A stretch of DNA of 64,000 nt from Rhipidocladum racemiflorum. Taxonomy: Eukaryota > Streptophyta > Magnoliopsida > Poales > Poaceae. The translations under genes were made by a program, and so were the position numbers. This document shows, piece by piece, positions 54,501 through 64,000 of the stretch (position 1 is its first letter; the number at the start of each line of letters is the position of its first letter). The notes under the pieces are model-generated. The model was not told the origin of the DNA, made no database searches, and worked only from the letters and a program-made list of their open reading frames with translations. Location of the stretch: positions 41,887,944 through 41,951,943 of the forward strand of contig CM070572.1 of NCBI GenBank assembly GCA_036346355.1, in the 5' to 3' direction.

Positions 54501-55558
54501 AAGCGATTAACCAAAATTTTAGGCCATAACCCCAAACTTCAAACTTTCACGAAACAAACGGTTTTTTCAAAGATGAATTCCCAAGCAAGTCATCATTGCA
54601 ATCAAACATCACTTAGGCCCCAACAGCAAGATCTGGCACAACACCGCAATAACTCTTTTAAACCTCGAAAAAAAGACAAACACAAGAATAAATTGAAATC
54701 TTTCTCCGTAAAGCAACCGATCAACCACATCCTTTCCGACAAAACCTTGACACCTAATTCCATGCGACTTAGATTTTTCATCGGAACTTCAATAACTTCC
54801 TTTCAAGTTGGAGAATGGTAACCCAAGAATCAATCTATAAGTTTCTCTATAAGGCAAACAACAAATCGGCCGTTAAAGCTGACAAGGCGACCAAAAGAGG
54901 CGCAACCCGAAATTCTTCTTTTGTTTTCAACCAAAGAAGACAAAACCAAAACCACCAAAAGAACCATCGGTGAGTATCCAAAACCGAACACTTTTTCTTT
55001 TATTTCAACCAACCAAAAACCAACCAAAACCGTTCGTCAAAACGGCAAAGAAAATTCGGAGGGTCAATCCACAACTCTACTACTCGACTCCAACCAACTA
55101 CCCAATCTACGACAGAAAGGATAAGCACTCTCCCAACAGGAGGTTAAAAGTCCATCGGTGATGGCACTACCCGGCCACACCGTAAAACCCAACAATACTA
55201 CAAACAATGTAAGGTGACCGAAACCCCTTTCGGCACCACAACCCACATAATCTCAATTGTATCAACACAATCAATTCTTTCATAAACATAGCAACATATA
55301 TTACCAAATGTAACATTCAACAACAAAGCTTAAATACAACATTTAAGCGTAAAGCAATGGTACCCATACCCATTCCTACTGTGCAACAAAGTGTGTCATG
55401 TTTTAAATTAATTATTCCACTTACACAAGTTTTAATGTTGCTATCCTATGGCAAAGCTTTAAGTAAAACCTAAGCCATGTTTCTAGGTTATTCCACTTCA
55501 TATTTTAGTTGAACCTATAGTTATGACACTAAATACACATTCCAGGGACCTACAGCCC

Positions 55559-55570
55559 GCTCTGATACCA
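55559..55570 (-). promoter_or_regulatory. E2 primer-binding site (tRNA-Met type)
   Basis: TGGTATCAGAGC on the minus strand, two bases from the 5' LTR end at 55573. Confidence 0.9.
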
Positions 55571-55572
55571 AC

Positions 55573-58042
55573 TCTAACACCCCAGCTTTTACTAAGCCCA
55601 GAATGTCACCAAACATAGATCATGACACATTTAATACCATAATTTAAGGTAAATTACAGCAAGTAATCATTTGGAATAATTGGAAATTTTGACAGCATCT
55701 CCGTTGTTTTTGCATGAAACTTAACAACATAGCATCATATCAATATGTAAGACAAACGAGATATCCATACGCAGCGATAAGGATAGCTAATCATCAACTA
55801 AAACATCAATAAGCATCGATAGCAAAATAATAAGCATCAATTTAACTCTAGGAAGTTAAAACAACTCCCTCCATAGCCCCACATGATATACATGAGGGAA
55901 ACAACCAAACATACAGACCATACACTAATGATTATTGTAATACTTAATGTCGTGTCTCCAAAACAGGTGAATTAGCTAGATTATGATACTACGTGGAGGA
56001 GTGTAGCTAGATCCCTTTCCCGCACGCCGATTTCATTGTACCTAAACAAACAAACAACATAAAACACAAGCGTGAGTTCGAAAACTCAGCAAGCATATTG
56101 TAATGGACAACAAGATCATTTACAAGACAATAATACCTCACGTCACATATAACATTTCAAACTTGAACACATAACAACATCCTCATCATTTAATATGTAT
56201 TGTAATGCAATGCAATGCAATGCTATGCTCATATCTCCTTGGAAACTCATACCGTATGGTTGAGTACACACCCGTCGGTGTGCACCCTCTCCCCCCTTCC
56301 ATCCCGAAGATGGAGGGTGCCTACTCCTCGCTTCCACCACCCACGGTAGATGGAATCACGATGTAGGACTTATTCTAATGGCTCTCCGGATTAGTCATAA
56401 CTTTCTCACCGACCTTCCCGGATTAATTAATGACTTTCTCACCGCCTGCCATGTAACATGTCATGTATGCAAGCATGCCAACAATATAAAACTCATATAT
56501 TAACACATGGCATCATAACATCTTAAACATGCTCATCATATCATAGCAATCATTAAAACATGGCAAGTGGACATCATATCAATTATAACATGTAGTTCAT
56601 GGCAAGACAGCATGTTATCTATCCCAAACACTATCAAGCAATTCTAGCAACACGTATAATGTTCAATCCACACAACACACTTGCCTTCAACCGCGGGCAA
56701 CAGAGTGACGAGAGGTTGAGGGCACTCCCGAAGGCACACCACCTGCAAACACGTGCCACACACTTAATTCGACTCCTCAAAACAGTACGCACTACACCTA
56801 ATACGCTAAATACTCCAAAACCCCGAAATCACAGATTTTGCCCCGTTCTGGACAGCGGCTTCGAAAAATCATAACTTGAGTTCTAGAACTCTAAATTGAA
56901 TAAACGAGTACATCCTCGCGTAGCTTAGGAAATTTCCCAACTTTTTCTAGTTATAGGTAAAGACTGATTCGGACTCTAATGTTGTTTAATCTAACGTTGA
57001 ACACGAACTGTCTCAATCTCGTCCCAGATTTGACAGTGCTCGGTAAAACAGGCATAACTTCCAAACGGCTGGGAGTAATTTCAATTTCTTTATATGCACT
57101 GAAAGATATTGAAATTATCTACAACTTCCTAGAAGTCCGTACGGTCATATTCGAACTCTAAATTAGTTTAATCTAATGTTGAACACAGACTGTCCCAACC
57201 TCGACACAGATTGGACAGCGCCCACCAAAACGGCCATAACTTTCAGACCGTAACTCCAAAAATTCTCAAAAAAATACACAAAATAGGTCTTGACGATACC
57301 TACAACTTCTTCAACAGGAGGTCGGCCAAATTCCGAACCTAAAATTGCGAAATCGCACCCCCTAAAACGGACTCCAAATCTGCCCGAAACTGAGTACAAT
57401 ACGAACTCTAGTTCTTTTCGGATCTACTCCATGGCAGCACGTCCTCTTGATCTAACAACTCCAAATCTACCATGAGAACAGCACCTAGACCTTCCCCAAG
57501 GTTTCCCCATGGACATACCTTAGTCCGACGAACGACGAACACGAAGAATGCCTCTCGATCGCCCGATCTCGCTCCCACGCGTCGTGGCCACCGGTTCTCC
57601 TCGTCGCGGATCCTCCTACCGGCGAGGGCAGCACCATGGCATGGCATGGCAGTGAGGGGGACGCAGCAAGGGCACGTGGTGGAGCAAGGGGAGGCGCAAG
57701 GGTGAGGGAGGGGTGGCGGCTAGGGAGGAGGAGGCAATGGGGTGGAGGGGAAACAAGTGGGGGCTAGGGCTAGGGAGGGGACTTGTTTGGGGCGCAGGTA
57801 GGGCTAGGGCAGCAATTTTGCTGTCCTAGACCACCTCCAAAAGGCCCAAATATGTCCCACCTTCGGCCCATATGGACCCCCCAAGGCTCGAACTCCCCCG
57901 GAAGGCCCAATTCCCCTCCGGAAAGGCCCAAAATCCCCCGGAAAGGCCCACACTTGCAGACACGGCGCAAAAACATGTTACAAGAGTCGTACCTTATGGC
58001 CGAGATCGAAAATGACTCATACCGTCATTCCGTAGTATCACA
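55573..58042 (-). repeat. E2 5' LTR, 2470 bp
   Basis: Partner of 49053-51513, ending GTAGTATCACA at 58042. Its left end reads TCTAACACCCC, with TC where the other LTR has TG. It carries two extra TGCAA-type units near 56207-56225. Confidence 0.93.
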
Positions 58043-58909
58043 CACCATCTCTCAGCCACCCTGAAGAATGAATACATGGCTGAAGAGAGTGCACTTGAGC
58101 TATGGACTGCACTCCAGAAGCGGTTCGAGAAGCTCAAGTACACAATCTTGCCCCAAGCACAGGATTAGGTTACTTTGAGGTTTGCGGACTACAAAACAGT
58201 GGCCGAGTACAATTCTGCTTTGCACAGAATTTGTACCAATCTCTCCTTATGTGGCAAGAAGATCACCGATGAGGAGAAGATTGAGAAAACTCTTTCCACT
58301 TTTCATCCTAATGCTATCCAGAGTGCCCGCAGCTATCGTCAGGACGCATACAAGGAGTATAGCGAACTGATTGATGTTATGCAAGTTGCGGAATCACAAG
58401 ATGACGTTATTCGCAAGAACTTCGTCTCACAGCCACCTGGAAGGGGCATTGTACCGGAAGTCAATGCCAATAGCTATAAGGTGAAAAAGCCCGCCCACAT
58501 GAAGTGGGTCAAGAAGGGTGGAAAAAAGAAACATCAGGCCAAAGGAAAGTCCATAGCCCAAAAGAAGAAGGATGACAAGGAAAAGCCGCAGGGCAAGCCG
58601 TATGGACAACAGAACCAAACGTGCTTCAAATGTGGCACTTGGGGGCATTGGTCCAGAGTATGCCGAGAATCCAAGGAAGTGATCAATGCATATCAGGCCA
58701 AGAAGAAGGCCAAAGGAAATGCACTAAAGAGAGGCACATTTTGGCCAGTAGGCAATAATGATGCTATGGATATCGACACCCCACATGCTTCATCCTCACA
58801 GCCTGGCCTAGACATCAATGAAGCAGCCAAGCCCTTGGCTAATGAAGAAAACACATCTATGGATGACATAGATGCAGAAGTGAATGCATATTTTACAGAT
58901 TCCGTTTAG
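58043..58909 (+). pseudogene. gag: C2 gag, C-terminal part, with one in-frame stop
   Basis: It continues gag directly after the CACCA duplication (LSATLKNEYMAEESALELW). An in-frame TAG lies at 58166-58168, and the frame then stays open to 58909. FADYKTVAEYNSALHRICTN belongs to the gag domain. Basic stretches (KKGGKKKHQAKGKS) precede the zinc knuckle CFKCGTWGHWSRVC near 58620-58665. Leaving out E2 and one TSD copy restores the reading phase. Confidence 0.88.
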
Positions 58910-59112
58910 TGCATGAATAGCATTGCTAGCATTTTCTTTAGATTATGGTTGATTAGTCACTCTTGAATAATTGTAAGCTCTCGAAGAGCATACTTTTACT
59001 TTTCTCATGAATTGAATTACAGTTTATTCTTTTCTAGTATTCTATACTTGCAAGCAATGTTTGAATTACTTTGCCACTATCTGATTAGAATTATACTTCT
59101 TTCATTTAGAAA
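58910..59112 (+). other. C2 gag-protease spacer
   Basis: AT-rich, no open frame. It might be a decayed part of the polyprotein or a true separation of gag and pol. Confidence 0.4.
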
Positions 59113-59361
59113 TTGTGTAGCGCCCAAATGGAGGAGATATGCATTGTTGATAGTGGCACAACAAATACCATCTTAAGAGAGTCGAAATACTTTCAGACGA
59201 TCACGAAGAATGCTGGAAGGATTACGACAATTGCAGGAAGCGATACGCATATAATAGGCTCAGGAAGAGCCACAATTATATTGCCAATGGGTACAACTTT
59301 AGTAATTGAAGAAGCCCTCTTGTACCCTGAATCAACAAGCACTCTCTTAAGTTTTCAATGA
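59113..59361 (+). pseudogene. pol: C2 protease part
   Basis: ICIVDSGTTNTILRESKYF carries the aspartic-protease DSG motif, and IGSGRATIILPMGTTLVIEE and ALLYPESTSTLLSF follow. The frame ends at a stop near 59359. The following 300 bases (to 59668) contain the remains of the GAG-pre-integrase part in several frames with stops. Confidence 0.8.
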
Positions 59362-59668
59362 TATCCGCGCCAATAGGTTTCACGTAGAAACCGATGAAGA
59401 AAATGGCAAAGAGCATTTGTGCATTGTGAAGCACGCAGAATATGAAGAAAAAAAATGGTATTAGAAAAATATCCCTCATATGAATCTGGGTTGTACTACA
59501 CGAGAATCAATACACACGCAGTGTATACTTCTTTATAAGCTCTGAATTATTTTCCTTTATGGCATTGTATGTTTAGGTCATCTTGGTCTTAGAATGATGA
59601 GAAATATAGTTAACAACTCATAAGGTCATGGCATTAATGTTAAAAATTTCCCGAATCATGAAGATTTT

Positions 59669-60457
59669 GTGTGCCATGCATGTGCCACCGGGAAATTAAT
59701 AACTAGACCCTCTGTTATGAAAGTGCAAAAAGAAATCCCTACATTCCTGGAACGCATTCAGGGGGATATTTGCGGCCCGATTCAGCCCTTGTCGGGGCCG
59801 TTTCGATACTTTATGGTGCTCATTGATGCTTCCTTGAAATGGTCGCATACATGTTTGCTGTCAACAAGGAATTATGCATTCGCAAAGCTGATCTCGCAGA
59901 TCATCAGAATTAAGAATGCTTTTCCCGATCATCGCGTGAAGTCCATTCGAATGGACAATGCCGACGAATTTACTTCCAAGGCATTTGATGATTATTGCAC
60001 AGCAACTGGAATAACTGTTGAACACTCTGTACCGCATGTCCATACGCAAAATGGACTAGCTGAAGCACTAATAAAGAGGATTAAGTTCATAGCCCGACCG
60101 CTCTTGCAGAGTTGTAACTTGCCCAACACTTGTTGGGGACACGCAGTCATGCACGCAGCAGCACTCATCAACTATAGATCATCGGCCTACAACATCCATT
60201 CACCAATGCAATTAGTGCAAGGGGTCATCCCGAAGATTTCCCATCTTAGAAAATTTGGTTGTATGGTATATGTACCTATACCACCCCCACAGCGAACTGC
60301 AATGGGCCCTCTCCGTAAGTCTGGGATATACGTTGGTTATGAGAGTGCATCCATAATCAGGTATTTTGAACCCATGACTGGAGATTTGCATACAGCCCGA
60401 TTCGCTAATTGCATCTTTGACGAGGATCGTTTTCCCGTCATTAGGGGGAGGAAATGA
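59669..60457 (+). pseudogene. pol: C2 integrase
   Basis: CHACATGKL is the last part of the pre-integrase finger. The core shows RIQGDICGPIQP with the first Asp, SIRMDNADEFTSKAFDDYC with the second Asp, and HTQNGLAEALIKRIK with Glu. LRKFGCMVYVPIPPPQRTAM and GIYVGYESASIIRYFEP are the usual C-terminal part. The frame is open for 262 codons, the longest clean integrase in the window. Upstream stops show that the polyprotein is broken. Confidence 0.9.
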
Positions 60458-60904
60458 ACCATTGGATGAAAAATGACGGGAAATCATATGGCATTACTTT
60501 GGGATCCCCGCGTATGACCCTCGCACTAATGAAGCAAATCAAGAAGATTTGCAGTGTTTAGCAAATGAATCGCCTGATCATTTTTGTGATCTTAAAGCGT
60601 GGTTAAGTCGCATAAACCAGCAAGAAATGCACCAGAGAGGGTTGAAATACCAAAGAAAGTAGAATGTATCCCTCATCCTGTTCAGAGGCCTCAAAGAAAA
60701 AGAACAGAAAATCTGGCTTCTCAAACCCAAAGTACCCAGAGACGTCTGGGGAAAACTGGGCTAGAGGACTTACCAACAACCAATCACGAAAATGCCCCAA
60801 AGCAAGAAGGGGAGCCAGTTGAGACCTGGCACTGGAAAGAAGCCTGTGGAAAAGGCAATTCCAGATCTGAACCTTCCATTGGAAGAAGCCGCCAGAAATA
60901 ATGT
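60458..60904 (+). other. C2 integrase-RT linker, decayed
   Basis: Hydrophilic linker remains in several frames (for example PKKVECIPHPVQRPQRKR at 60640-60700). No catalytic motif. Confidence 0.6.
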
Positions 60905-62192
60905 GTGCGCACACATTGGCGGAGAAAACTAAAGGAACTTGCTCCTGAAATGGGAAATAGCAATGAAGAGCAAGTAGAAGTGCATGAAGCACCCCATGAC
61001 GAAATGGCCATAAATTTTGTAATAATTGGAGAATCTATGAATAGAGCAACAACCATTGCAAGGCTTGTTGTTCAAGGTTTCACTCAACATCCTAGGGTTG
61101 ATTATGAAGAAACCTATTCTCCGGTCATGGGTGGAATTACCTTTAGATACTTGATCTCAATGGCAGTCAACTTGAAGTTGAGAATGAAGCTAATGGATGT
61201 TGCACAGCATATTTGTATGGAAACTTGGATTCGGAAATATACAAGAAAGTACCGGAAGGTATCCCTATCCCGAACCAAGACAGAGCAAACAGAAACCTAT
61301 ACAGTGTGAAATTGGAGAAATCACTGTATGGGCTGAAACAGCCAGGAAGAATGTGGTATAATCGCTTGAGTGACTTTCTCTGCAAGAAAGGCTACACGAA
61401 CAGCGAAGATTGTCCATGTGTGATTATACAACGATCCCCAAATGGATTTTGTATAATCTCCGTCTATGTAGATGACTTGAACATCATTGGGACGGATGAA
61501 GAAATTGAAGAAGCATGCACATACTTGAAGTCTGAATTTGAAATGAAAGACTTGGGTAAAACCAAGTTCTGTTTAGGCTTGCAGCTTGAACATATCCAAG
61601 GCGGAATCATGGTACACCAATCTTCCTACACGCAGAAAGTGTTGGAGAGATTTGGTTTTGAGAAGGCATACCCCGCAAAGACCCCAATGGTCGGAAGGTC
61701 ACTCCAAGAAGACCTAAACCCGTACAGGCCTAGAGAAGAGGGGGAGGAAGTCCTGGGAGAAGAATTCCCATACTTGAGTGCAATTGGAGCGCTCATGTAC
61801 CTTGCGAATAGCACTAGGCCGGACATTGCGTTCGTCGTGAATTTGCTAGCGCGGTACAGTGCAGAACCCACCAAAAGGCATTGGAAAGGGGTGAAGGACA
61901 TCTTCTGTTACCTTCAAGGAAGCAAAGATCTCGGCTTGTTTTACAGAAGAAACAATGAATTGAATTTGGTTGGCTATGCCGATGCTGGATACCTATCAGA
62001 TCCGCATACTGGCAAGTCACAAACCGGGTATATTTTCCTTTGTGGTGGAACTGCAATCTCTTCGAAGTCGTCTAAGCAGACTCTTGTCTCGACATCGACA
62101 AACCACTCAGAAATCATTGCATTATATGAAGCTTTCCGAGAATGTGCATGGCTTCGAAGAATGGTTCACCACATCCAGAAGTCATGTGGTTT
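60905..62192 (+). pseudogene. pol: C2 RT and RNase H, truncated by E4
   Basis: The first part (60905-61210) has ARLVVQGFTQHPRVDYEETY and LKLRMKLMDV. It then shifts frame near 61205 to the frame with LYSVKLEKSLYGLKQPGRMW, catalytic VYVDDLNIIGTDEE near 61465-61510, MKDLGKTKFCLGLQ, YLSAIGALMYLANSTRPDIA and RNase H GYADAGYLSDPHTGKSQTGY. The sequence stops at 62192. The open frame to 62250 is chimeric: its last residues come from the E4 LTR. Confidence 0.9.
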
Positions 62193-64000
62193 TGTAACAT
62201 CCCAAAATTTTGCTTTTCTTAAATTCATGTGTGATTTGACACTTTGGTGAATTTTTGGAATTTTCTGGAATTTATTTGGGTTTATTTGGAATTTATTTGA
62301 ATTTATTCCATTTTGAAATAATTAAAGAATTTAATTTTGCAAATAAAATTTTGTTGGAAATATTTTATTCGAGTCCAAAATGATCCAAAATATTTTCCGA
62401 ATTTTTCCGAATTTTTCCGAGTCATTTGCTATTTTTAATGAATTAAAATGAATTATCGAATTATTTTAAATATTAATTGGCCGAAAAGGACCGACCGGTC
62501 GGTTACATTATTCCTTTCGGTCCGAGCTCGGACTCGAGTCCGACTAACCCGACCGAGCCGCTTGACTCGACCGAACCCACTTAAACCTAATCAATCCCAA
62601 CCGTTGATCAAGATCCAACTACCGAGATCCGCCCGCACGGCTTCGAGCCGTGAATCGGCCGGATCCGGACGCGCTTCGGGCGATTGCGGGTCGTTGATCG
62701 CGCATGCGGATTCGGCCACGATTTTCGCTCGGTTTTCGCGAGTCCGGAGCCGGATTGGCCACGCGCCACCGCCAGCTTAACTAGGTTTCCGTTTAGGGGC
62801 ACGGACGCCGAGGCTATTTAAAGCGTGAGACGCCCCCGAGGTTGCTCTCATCTCATGCGCACCTGCTCTCGAGCCATCTCGCCGAGTCGCCACCGTTGAG
62901 CCGCAATCGCCGCCGGAGTTGTCTCTTCCTCCGCCGCGGGTTTGCGCCGCTTCCGCCGTCCGCTGCCTTCCGCCGAAGGAGCTCAGATCCGGAGTCCCCG
63001 CGACGAGACGCACCCGGCGGGAGGTTTCATCTCGCCGGCACGCCCCAAACGCCGCTTGCTCGTTGCCGCCCCCGTCTCCGGCCAAGCCGCCATTGCCAGC
63101 TATCGCTGCCTCATGGCGAGCTCGGAGGACCGCTTCGATCCAGACGGACGCTGAGGTGAGCTCACGTGTTCCCAAACCCGATTAGATTCGATCGCTGGAT
63201 CAAGATCCACCCAAGCCACAATTGCCACGCGTAGCCGTGAAAGCGCGAATATAGATTAGATCTGGACCGTCCGATCTAGATCGAACGCCCACGAGCAACG
63301 AGTAGTTTCAACGTGTTAACCCTGGATCTAATCCGCGCTGATTTTCAAACCAATCTACCGAGATTGCGCCACGTGCCCGGGAAGATGGACTGCCATGTCA
63401 ACGCCGCCCACGCTGCTACAAGCGCAGGACGCTAACGCTACGCCCGCTGCGGTCGAGGGGCCGTGATGTCGCTGGCTGACCACAGCGCCGACGCCACCCA
63501 TGACGCCATTAAATGGGTCCCACACAAGACCGCGGTCGAAGCCTCGCCGACGCCCGATGACGCTACCCGAGAGGCCCACATGTCGGCCGACACGTAGAGT
63601 CGCGGACCGAGTCCACTGTAGACCTAAGCCGAAGCGTGACCAAGTCCATGGACTTACCGACGCCGCCAGGCCAATCGAGGCTGCCACGTGTCCATGCCGA
63701 CGCAATAATTAATTTCCAAAAGAAAATGATTTATTAATTCGAAATATTGATTCAAATTTAGATTCAAACTTCAAACGCTTTATAACTTTTAAGTGCTTCA
63801 ACTCCGATTTGAGCGATTCAAATTTCTAAATTTGTATAAAATTGAGATCTACCTAAATATGAATTTTATTTAATTTTTGGACTAAAGTTTTTCTCTGTAA
63901 AATTATTTAATTGATTATTTAAACTTTAAATAATCATAACTTTTATGCTTTAACTCCAAATTTGACGATTCTAGTTTCTAAAATCCAGAAAATTATGTTC
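62193..64000 (+). mobile_element. E4: Tekay LTR start, plus strand, runs off the window
   Basis: It starts TGTAACATCCC at 62193, inside C2 RNase H. The left flank is GGTTT (62188-62192), and the right duplication is outside. About 1808 bases of LTR are visible, with CTATTTAAA at 62814-62822. It is closer to the solo LTR at 37374 than to the E1/E3 LTRs. GC-rich frames at 62448-63712 are not genes. Confidence 0.93.
62814..62822 (+). promoter_or_regulatory. TATA-like box of E4 LTR
   Basis: CTATTTAAA after GACGCCGAGG, the family's conserved position. Confidence 0.6.

Larger units (their letters stand above)
51514..55572 (-). other. E2 interior, non-coding, 4.06 kb
   Basis: The plus strand is rich in A and C, so the element's sense strand is rich in G and T. 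I read all frames and saw no retroviral motif. Small frames such as 52447-52881 and 54480-54821 lie antisense to the element and have no domain. A degenerate copy of the LTR block (CCGGATTAGTCAT...GACTTTCTCACCG) lies at 52799-52841. Confidence 0.8.
49053..58042 (-). mobile_element. E2: 9.0-kb non-autonomous LTR element (LARD-like), minus strand, TSD CACCA
   Basis: LTRs at 49053-51513 and 55573-58042 are nearly the same. CACCA flanks both ends (49048-49052 and 58043-58047). On the minus strand the PBS TGGTATCAGAGC is at 55559-55570 and a PPT (AAGGGGGTAGAA) abuts the other LTR at 51514. The 4059-bp interior has no gag, protease, RT or integrase motif on either strand. Mobilisation would need proteins from a partner. 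The LTRs differ at a few dozen places by eye, so the insertion is fairly recent. Confidence 0.9.
46870..64000 (+). mobile_element. C2: copia element with short LTRs, plus strand, interrupted twice, 3' end outside
   Basis: 5' LTR at 46870-47087 (TGTTAG...CTAACA), a long leader, then gag, protease, integrase, RT and RNase H in copia order. E2 (49053-58042) splits gag, and the E4 LTR starts at 62193 in RNase H. No 3' LTR is seen in the window. The gag and protease style suggests the Ivana/Oryco or a nearby lineage, tentatively. Confidence 0.85.

Noticed and set aside
54480..54821. 113-codon Lys-rich frame in the E2 interior
   Set aside because: It lies antisense to E2, is rich in Lys, Asn and Gln from A+C-rich DNA, and shows no motif.
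61213..62250. Open frame to 62250 as a complete RT-RNase H protein
   Set aside because: Codons after 62192 come from the E4 LTR, so the C-terminus is chimeric and RNase H is truncated.

Overview
The window is repeat-rich plant nuclear DNA, most likely from a grass. The evidence is dense nesting of long LTR retrotransposons, a Tekay/Del-type chromovirus with LTRs of about 3.4-3.5 kb and a C-terminal chromodomain, a Sirevirus-type copia element, and small hAT, Mutator-like and Tourist-like elements. The species cannot be named from sequence alone. I found no intact host gene, no tRNA or rRNA gene and no CRISPR array. Nearly every base from 3543 to 64000 belongs to a retrotransposon. Most long reading frames are decayed gag/pol pieces or chance frames inside GC-rich LTRs.

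Left flank (1-3542): the 3' end of an LTR (1-833), then low-copy-looking DNA carrying three small DNA transposons. These are a hAT-like element (1039-1702, 8-bp target duplication with one mismatch), a Mutator-like element (1940-2503, perfect 9-bp duplication TTTTAAGGT) and a Tourist-like MITE (2719-3146, TTA duplication).

Nest 1 (3543-46680): an old Tekay-type solo LTR, called L0 here, is cut into three pieces (3543-3900, 28459-29815, 45911-46680). Its duplication ACATG sits at 3538-3542 and 46681-46685, 43 kb apart. A minus-strand Tekay element, E1 (3901-28458), lies inside L0. It is a tandem form: one LTR (5105-8561) has a PPT on its right and a PBS plus a second gag on its left. Its far end was lost in a deletion that joins gag to L0. 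A Sirevirus-type copia element, E5 (11451-22932, minus strand, duplication GGGTA), splits E1 between protease and RT. It carries a third ORF after pol. A second, plus-strand Tekay element, E3 (29816-45905, duplication CTTTG), lies in the distal part of L0. E3 keeps an orf0-like frame before gag and is itself split between RNase H and integrase by a Tekay solo LTR (37374-40897, duplication GTGAG).

Nest 2 (46870-64000): a copia element, C2, with short 218-bp LTRs, runs left to right. Its gag is split by E2 (49053-58042, minus strand, duplication CACCA), a 9.0-kb element with LTRs, PBS and PPT but no recognisable coding domains. A further Tekay LTR, E4, starts at 62193 inside the C2 RNase H domain and runs off the window.

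The exact target duplications give a relative order. L0 came before E1 and E3, E1 before E5, E3 before the solo LTR inside it, and C2 before E2 and E4. Within one repeat family, copies differ oddly often at CAG/CTG and CCGG sites. This looks more like a sequencing or polishing artefact than decay, so many frameshifts here should be treated with caution.
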